Assembly (NCBI RefSeq): GCF_019925205.1
Contig: NC_083565.1
Span: 37,290,241-37,354,240, forward strand
Origin: Metopolophium dirhodum
Taxonomy: Eukaryota; Arthropoda; Insecta; Hemiptera; Aphididae
Direction: 5' to 3'
Length of the DNA stretch: 64,000 nt
The notes beneath the pieces are model-generated. The model searched no databases and was not told the origin of the DNA. It saw only the letters and a program-made list of their open reading frames with translations. This document shows positions 57,291 to 64,000 of this stretch, piece after piece. The stretch's first letter is position 1; the number at the start of each line of letters is the position of its first letter. The position numbers were made by a program, and so were the translations under genes.

Positions 57291-60290
57291 TGGGCGTAAT
57301 TTCCAATCATAAATTAAAAGTAGAATTGTTAAAAATAACGTTAGACATCGAAGGTATTCCGATTACTTTTGAGATAGACACGGGTTCATTATAAAGCATT
57401 ATATCGGAGAAGATTTATAATTCCTACTTTCGAACAAAAGTTATAGAAAAGAACGACATTGCGTTATCGGACTACGTAGGTAACAAGATTACACCTGTGG
57501 GTAAGACCATAAGCTATCAGTTACGCATGATAATGAGGTCACACAAATATGGGTGTACAGTGTACCTAGTGGCGGTCCTCCTTTACTCGGTAGAAATGCC
57601 TTGGCTTTGTTAGGTATAAATAGTTTATCTTTATGTAATTTTACGTCCGAGAGTGACCTTATCGACCCAATGCTTAGTAGGTACAAAGATATATTTAAAG
57701 ACGGTCTAGGCACTTTTAACTCGTATACAGTATCTTTGAGAGTGAACCCAGATACGACCCCGAAGTTTCGCAAACACCCCCCAGTCCCTATAGCACTTAA
57801 ATAGATCGATTAGTGAAGAACCGAACGTTAGTCCCCGTGGACCATAGCGAATGGGTAACACCGGTGGTACCAATTTTAAAAAACGATGGAGCGATGGCTG
57901 CGTGGGGATTTCAAAACTACAATAAACCCGGTGTTAGTCAGTACCGATTGCCCAAAATAGAACATCTGTGCGCTAAAATCGCAGGAGCAAACTATTTTTC
58001 AAAAATCGACTTAAAAGACGCGTACTAACAGTTAGTCCCAGATAGCGATTCACTATTGTAACGATAAATACAATTAAAAGGTTGCTTAGGTACATTCGGG
58101 TTACATTCATCGGCAGGGGAATTTTTAATAGGTAATAGAAAGCATCACCTCGCGACTAGAAGGGATGAAGTTTTCATTGACGACATCATTGTTTCAGGCA
58201 AAACAGTACACGAACACAACTCACGACTAGATAAACTTTTAGGGGCGTTAAACGTAGCAGGTTTAAAAGTAAAAAGGGAAAAGTGCTGTTTTTTACAGTC
58301 ATTGGTAGAATATCTGGGTCTTAAAATTGGCGGTAAGGGATTACACACATTGGATAAGCATATAAAAGCAGCCCCGTCTCCCCAAAATAAGTCCGAATTA
58401 AAAAGTTGTTCGGGGTTAGTAACTTATTATGCAAAATTCATTAAAAATGCAGCATCAGTACTTTAGCCATTATACAATCTACTCAAAGAAAATTCTTAGT
58501 GGGCCTGGACAAGAGAGTTAGACAATGCGTTCAAAAATATAAAAAAATGTTGTCCTCCACACCTATTCTAGATCGTTATAATCCAGAGATGCCAGTCAAA
58601 TTAAGTGTGGACGCGTCTGCATTTGCTGTCGGGGCGGTGTTAACACACGTTTACGCCGATAAGGTCGAGAAATCAATAGCTTACGCGTTACGGGTGTTAT
58701 CGAAGATGGAGTGTAAATACCCGCAAATCGAGAGAGAAGGTTAAGTCATAATTTTCGGCATACAAAAATTTTATGATTATTTATACACACGTAAAGTCAC
58801 GTTAGTAACAGACCACAAACCGCTATATCACATATTCGGAAAAAAAGGTATAACCGATTTACGCAGCTAACCAACTCCAAAGGTTGGCCTTCGATTTCGA
58901 TATTGTTTTCGTTAAATCCGGAGATAATGCTGCGGATTTTTTTATCGCGAATAAGAATAGGTAATGCGGCTGATTGTCATCCGACCTAAATTGTGTAAAC
59001 TTTATTTATGATTGCCCATTCATAATTATTGAACGAAAATAAAAACGCAGTCACGCGTGGACAATACCTTATGGCGCGTAATTAGTCAAGTAAGAAGAAA
59101 CGAGTTAACCACGGAACAAGATTGCCTAATGTGGGGTTATAGATTAATTTATTATTCCCGATAAATACAGAACAGCACTATTAAAATAATTACATTCCAC
59201 ACACTCGGGTGTTAGTCATATGAAAGCATTAGCGCGTTCTTTTTTTTGGTGGCCCATGCTGTTTAGACATCGAAAACATCGCGCGGAATTGTCAAAACTG
59301 CTTACAAGTTAGGTAATTGCCTCCGAAAGCCCTGATTACGCCCTGGAAATGGCCAGAACAGCTTTCTTGGGCCCATTCAAAAATGAGGTTTTCTGGTAGT
59401 AGTAGACGCAAGCTCAAAATGGTTGGAGGTATTTGAGGTTAATGGCACTACCGCAGGTATAGTAATTTCGGGTAACGCAAAATACAAATTACTGTAACGC
59501 AATTACTTTTTCAGTAACGCAGCAGTAAATTCATTACATTTTACTTAAAGTAACGCAATTGTGACAAAATTACTTTTGAGAAATAATTTCTATGAAGTAA
59601 CGCACTATAACGCGTTATTTTCCACAATATTAAATAATAGTTTTGAATGTATTACAAAAACAAACCGATAAGATATCCTGGAAAAATTAAAAATCTATTA
59701 TATTTATTTTTGATTCCGATAATAGTTAACAATATTACTAGACATTCCAGGAATAAATGTTATCACTTTATTAGCAGAAAGAAAAGAGTTCGGGTTATAA
59801 ATAAAATTTGATAACAATTAATTATGATTTATGACTATATAGCCCGCATATAGGTGAGATGATTGTACATTTGTACATAATACTATAATAGGTCTATTAT
59901 TATTCCTAGGTCTATGATTGTTAAATATATACATAATAATTGAATCATATGAATTGAATATGGTTTAAAAAAAATGATAAAAAAAGTAACGTAATTTTTA
60001 ACGCACTACATTATTTATGAAAAAGTAATGTAACGTGATAAAAATAATTTTAGGTAACCCAAATGTAATTAAAATAAAAATATTTTAAGTAACGAGTAAC
60101 GTAATTTCATTACTTTTTAAAAGTAATTTACCCAACACTGCCAATAGGTAAAACAAACATCTATAAGCACAACTATAATACATAAGTGGAAATCTATTAA
60201 AATGTCAGTAAGGGCTAACATTGTTAACATCAATGTGAGCGATGTACTTCAATCTCACACAACTAAAAAAGGGGGATTGTTGGACTTTTT
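57291..60290 (+). mobile_element. degraded Ty3/Gypsy retrotransposon, pol region and 3' end
   Basis: Protease: ITLDIEGIPITFEIDTGS (active-site DTG at 57377-57385), then an early stop, and later PLLGRNALALLG. Reverse transcriptase: WVTPVVPILKNDG, YRLPKIEHL, FSKIDLKDAY and a stop (58026-58028), then FIDDIIVSG (58172) with the DD pair. The stretch between is shortened. RNase H-like part: LSVDASAFAVGAVL (about 58598) and LVTDHKPLY. Integrase: an H-x3-H zinc region with GVSHMKALARSFFWWPM (about 59210), then VVDASSKWLEVFEVNGTTAG (about 59399). There the element is broken by a hAT-like MITE. A polypurine tract TAAAAAAGGGGGA (60264-60276) is followed by TGTTGGAC, the presumed 3' LTR start. No second LTR or gag was found. 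Inactive. Confidence 0.8.
59462..60142. mobile_element. hAT-like MITE of GTAACG words inserted in the Gypsy integrase
   Basis: GTAACGCA, AAGTAACG and AAAAGTAAT words dominate both flanks. The right end reads AAATTTACCCAACACTG in sense (CAGTGTTGGGTAAATTAC on the other strand), a common hAT-type end. The left end is not clearly matched and no 8 bp duplication is seen. It is related to 10095-10375. Confidence 0.6.
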
Positions 60291-63119
60291 GGCTAATGCT
60301 ATAATATTAATACTATGAATTCTAAATAGGACGTACCTATCTAATACTAAATACACGCATTTCTAATATTTTTACTCTTGTCTAAAAGTTTTAATAGATC
60401 CCTATAGCCATAAATGACTTCATCTTAGTATTTTAAAGAGGACGTATATTGAAATTGCTAACAGTTTTTCATCATATCATAAGTAATAACGAAGTAAGTA
60501 GCCAAAATTTTGATTTATGATTGAATTAATAAATTAGAGGGTCAAAAGTGCTATGGATATTTTGAAATAGTCAAATTCATTTTTAAAAACGTGGAAAGTA
60601 AAATATTTGTCTTGCAATGGTATATTTATAGATATCATACACATATAAATTCAGCTACCTGTATAAATACAATGCAAGAAGTTCCATACTCTAGTGATAA
60701 CTAACCTGTTTATGTGATACCTATAAATGAATAAGCAGACAGAAGGATCAAACATTTAAACATTTTTAAACTGATTAATCGACAATTATCTATTATAATA
60801 TACACAAAAAATAAAATAAAGTATGAATTTATTTATTTTTATGATTATGTATATTGTAATTCATTATTATTAATACCAACGTATGAGAATAAGTTAATTT
60901 AATAATACATAATATAGATTGATCACATATGGTTAGGATATAAAATAGAAAAAAATTAAATTAAAAAAAACGAAAAGCTACATTTATGGACTTAACTTTG
61001 TCGAATGCCAGTTTATTATAATTCTTGAAATTCAATTACCTATTTAAAATAATTTAATATTTATTATACAACAAATAAACTATTTAATTTACAAACATAA
61101 CAATAAAGTGACATTAGACAAATTAAATCCTTAAATGTGGTAATATTGAACGAATAAAACAATACTAACAATTAATATGTAGAATAATCATACGAGCAAA
61201 ACTAGGAATACTAAATTCCTTGAGATTGTGTTCGTTTAGTTCTTCTGGTGTGAAACTACATATATACTGGTACTTTGAAATTTACTAGCTGAAATAACAT
61301 GAGATAATGGTTCAATTAATAAATTATAATATACTTATTATAAATATAATATTTTTATTAAATATTAAATTTTCTCTAAGTATCGCGCACTACTGTATTT
61401 AAAAATAAGAATACCAACAAACAAATAACTTTTAAATTAAAATTTTAATTTTTACAAAGTTAAACTGTCAATGTATTATCTTTGAGGTATATCTACATAA
61501 AACATTGGTCCAAATAAACAAATTCAAAATACAGTTAACCTATTACAGGTATCTGAGAAGGTGCAAACCTTCAACCAGGGCCGGCGTGAGGGTAAGGCGA
61601 CTCAGGCGGTCACCTAGCGCGCCAATTTCAGGGGGGCGACGAAATAGCTTTTTACAATTTTGCAGATTTTTGTAAGTTATATTATTTTTTTTAAATATAA
61701 ATTACTAATAACATTATACTGAAATATTGATAGTTATTATGGTTATTTCGCTTAGCCATATATGAAAATAATATAAGCATATTTTAAGTATATTTACTAT
61801 GGTTTAGCGTAAAATATTTATCGTATATGTTGCTCTATAAATATAAAAACTCTCGAATATTTGTTATCGTTTAATCGGGAACGCATCGAAAAATATTTTG
61901 TTTCTGTTTTAAATTATTTGTTAAAACTCCTAAGTCAAATTTGGCATTTGGCGGGTTTTCTGCTTGATATAACGTATCTGCTGTACTTACTATGCACGAA
62001 AAAGAGCCTAATCATTTTAAGGCTTATGGTACATGGATAGAAATAGAAAAACGGTTAAAATAAAATAAAACAATATAGATGTAGAGCACCAACGAATTAC
62101 GAACATGGAAACTGATATTGGATAACAAATTTAGACCGTTTGTTATCAGTACCTAATTTTAATTTTATCTAAGAATAATCTAGCGTTTTGAGAAAGTTCA
62201 GATAAATTTTATACTCAAAGTAATTTTTATTCAGTTTTTGGGGGGTATATAAGTATCTCGGGGCAAATGTATTGGAAACATTTTATGTCATCGTCGTGCG
62301 ATTCGATAACCGTCGTATTATTTCCGGAAGATATGCAGCCAGCCATCGTCGTCAGCTGTGGTTGGCCGTGAAAATATTATGTAGACACCGTGTAATAATA
62401 ATTATTATTTCTAGCACGACCTAACAGTTCACAGACCCATAAAATACGTTTTGTATAAAACTAGAAATGTGGATAAGTTGATAACTTTTTTTCCATTGAA
62501 ATTTTCTAAACGCTTTCAATACTTGCTTTGAACATTTTCGTTTTTGACGTATTCTTCTTAACACGATTAATTTTTGAGTACCTACATAAATACGTGTTTT
62601 AAATAATTTTCGAAAATAATATTTGGACAAAGTATTTTAAATACTTTCTCGAAGTATCTGTAACTAAAATCATATTTTATATTTTTATTTTTATTTTAAA
62701 CATTTAAAACAGAAAAAAATTTAGATTATTATATTTTTATAGTTAACCAAATGTGATATGATGTAAATTAATAATCTATAAAATTAACAAAATCATGAAA
62801 ATCGGTTTTGTTGATTTACAAAGTAAGAAAATGTATTTATAAACAATTTGAAAGTTGATATTTGAAATAAGATACCTATTTTGAAAGTATCTATAAATCA
62901 GTTTTAAAACAATTTGTTTTATTTTATTCATTTATTTATAAACGCCAATCGGTAATTATTGTATGATTGCATTTTAAATTTAATTTATAAGTTATAAATA
63001 TTTATAACACACAGTAACACAGAACAAATTATATAAAATATTACACAATATATAAAATTAATGGTGATGTAGTGATATATTATAGTACAGTAAACTTATA
63101 TAACTAACACATGTATTAA
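60291..63119. other. gene-free AT-rich DNA
   Basis: 60278 onward may be LTR remains. CAGGGCCGGCGTGAGGG (61576), continued by GGCGACTCAGGCGG and GCGCGCCAATTTCAGG, looks like one end of another DNA element with no partner found. The minus-strand frame 62630-62421 has no recognisable features. Confidence 0.35.
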
Positions 63120-63352
63120 GTATTAAAATCAAAAAAGCGTGAAAATTTAATACAAGGCTCCTGATATATTGTTACAACAGCTGTTGAAAAATATTAAATA
63201 TACATAAGCACAATTTATTTTATAAGCATATAAAGTTCGAATTTTGACGAAATTTATCAAATTTAAAATTTAATAATTATATGGTAGTTAAAAATTTTTC
63301 AAAATGTTCAACTTTGATAGCCAAAGATTGAAAATTTAAAATAAGGTTCACG
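63120..63352 (-). repeat. AGATTCTGAGCG-family fragment, inverted, cut by the Harbinger element
   Basis: AAAAAGCGTGAAAATTTAAT, CAAGGCTCCTGATATATTGT, AAATTTAAAATTTAATAATT and GATTGAAAATTTAAAATAAG follow the family order in the inverted sense, as at 26200-26430. The sequence stops at CACGTAA, where the other copies continue ATAGGTT. Confidence 0.7.
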
Positions 63353-63355
63353 TAA

Positions 63356-63717
63356 GGCTGGTGTCACACGAGCGTACAAAATGCGCACGTTACTACGGAC
63401 GTACTTTTTAACGCGCGTACTAGAGTGGTTACACGAGCGTTGGTATGACGTCCGTTAAAAATAAATTTAATTGGAATTGCTACTGAAATAGTACATTCAC
63501 CATATAATACTTGTGGTAAAAAGTAGTGTTATTAGAATAATTTTTACTTCTAACGATGGATACACATGATGTTTTTACTTTTGGTTCTTTAGTGTATTTA
63601 TACCTTAAAACAAAACCAAAAAATAGAAAACATTGGGTTCATCCAATCAACAGCGAAAGGCATACTTCAGAACATTACATGACAATCTTGACCGCTGTAA
63701 TATATCATCATACCTAA
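63356..63717 (+). mobile_element. 5' end of a PIF/Harbinger transposon
   Basis: The element begins GGCTGGTGTCACACGAGCGT directly after TAA (63353-63355), the trinucleotide target of this superfamily. An ATG at 63556 opens a frame reading MDTHDVFTFGSLVYLYLKTK then RKHWVHPINSERH, the (R)xWWVxPxxxxR signature near the N-terminus of Harbinger transposases. The likely exon end is ACCGCT/GTAATA at 63696, ahead of a stop at 63715-63717. The catalytic domain and right end lie beyond the window or are missing. The insertion is inside a copy of the AGATTCTGAGCG repeat. Confidence 0.65.
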
Positions 63718-64000
63718 AATAAATTGTAAAAATGTATTAATTTTTATTCAGTAGCCAACTATTGTTTAAATCAGATAAAATGAATTAATTACATAAATTA
63801 TAACAGCACCTAGTTTTGTAAAAGAAAATAATTAAAAAAATTACAGATGTTAAAATTTCATATTATTTTAATGTTTTACTAACAGTGTTTGATTGATCAT
63901 TGATTGATCATTTTAATGTTTCCATACTGAATTTCTTCCTCTTTATGGTAACTGTGAACATAAAACCATTAAAATGATGTAGGTACTTTTGAATTCAAAT

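Noticed and set aside
1..64000. Bacterial endosymbiont or horizontally transferred bacterial genes
   Set aside because: Short coding blocks with GT/AG introns, insect-type transposons and no long intronless bacterial-like frames were found.

Overview
The window is AT-rich, intron-rich insect DNA. The abundant TAGGTACCTA-type words and a high-copy repeat ending in AGATTCTGAGCG suggest an aphid (Hemiptera). That is inference from composition and remembered repeat character, not a database match. There are no operons, bacterial genes or functional RNA genes.

Layout: 0.6-1.5 kb holds remnants of an unrecognised gene. 2.1-5.9 kb holds Tudor-domain exons on both strands together with a ~270 bp inverted repeat. 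7.5-9.4 kb is a decayed, internally duplicated Helitron (minus strand). 9.7-21.7 kb is repeats: copies of the AGATTCTGAGCG family, several hAT-like MITEs built from repeated short words, and fold-back elements.

The core is 22.0-40.6 kb. A TATA box and a probable 5' UTR exon precede a four-exon gene for a 171-residue lysine-rich protein with a CxC...CxxC motif (CDS 23036-27546). Its exons 2-4, a decayed zinc-finger/PKHH-type gene and the first two readable exons of a SAM-domain gene lie in a 6.9 kb segment (24885-31797). That segment is repeated directly in tandem (31798-38258), with 6 bp of microhomology at the breakpoints. Copy 2 continues into six more exons, giving an open reading frame of about 495 codons (37653-40548). 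The last part of this frame is supplied by a SINE-like insertion. The differences between the copies cluster in the SAM-gene exons and all change amino acids.

41-50 kb has a minisatellite, GC-richer unassigned blocks, a diverged 370 bp tandem repeat, a dead jockey-like non-LTR retrotransposon (46.6-48.8 kb) and a 1,036 bp element with perfect 30 bp TIRs and seven copies of an AAAAGGTTCTAT-like word. 50.5-54.7 kb is a second Helitron (minus strand) that keeps its HUH motif, with a THAP-like exon upstream of it. 57.3-60.3 kb is a degraded Ty3/Gypsy element interrupted by a hAT-like MITE. The window ends in a PIF/Harbinger element inserted with a TAA target duplication into a copy of the AGATTCTGAGCG repeat.

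Only the lysine-rich gene and the SAM-family gene look intact. Most other content is mobile-element debris.
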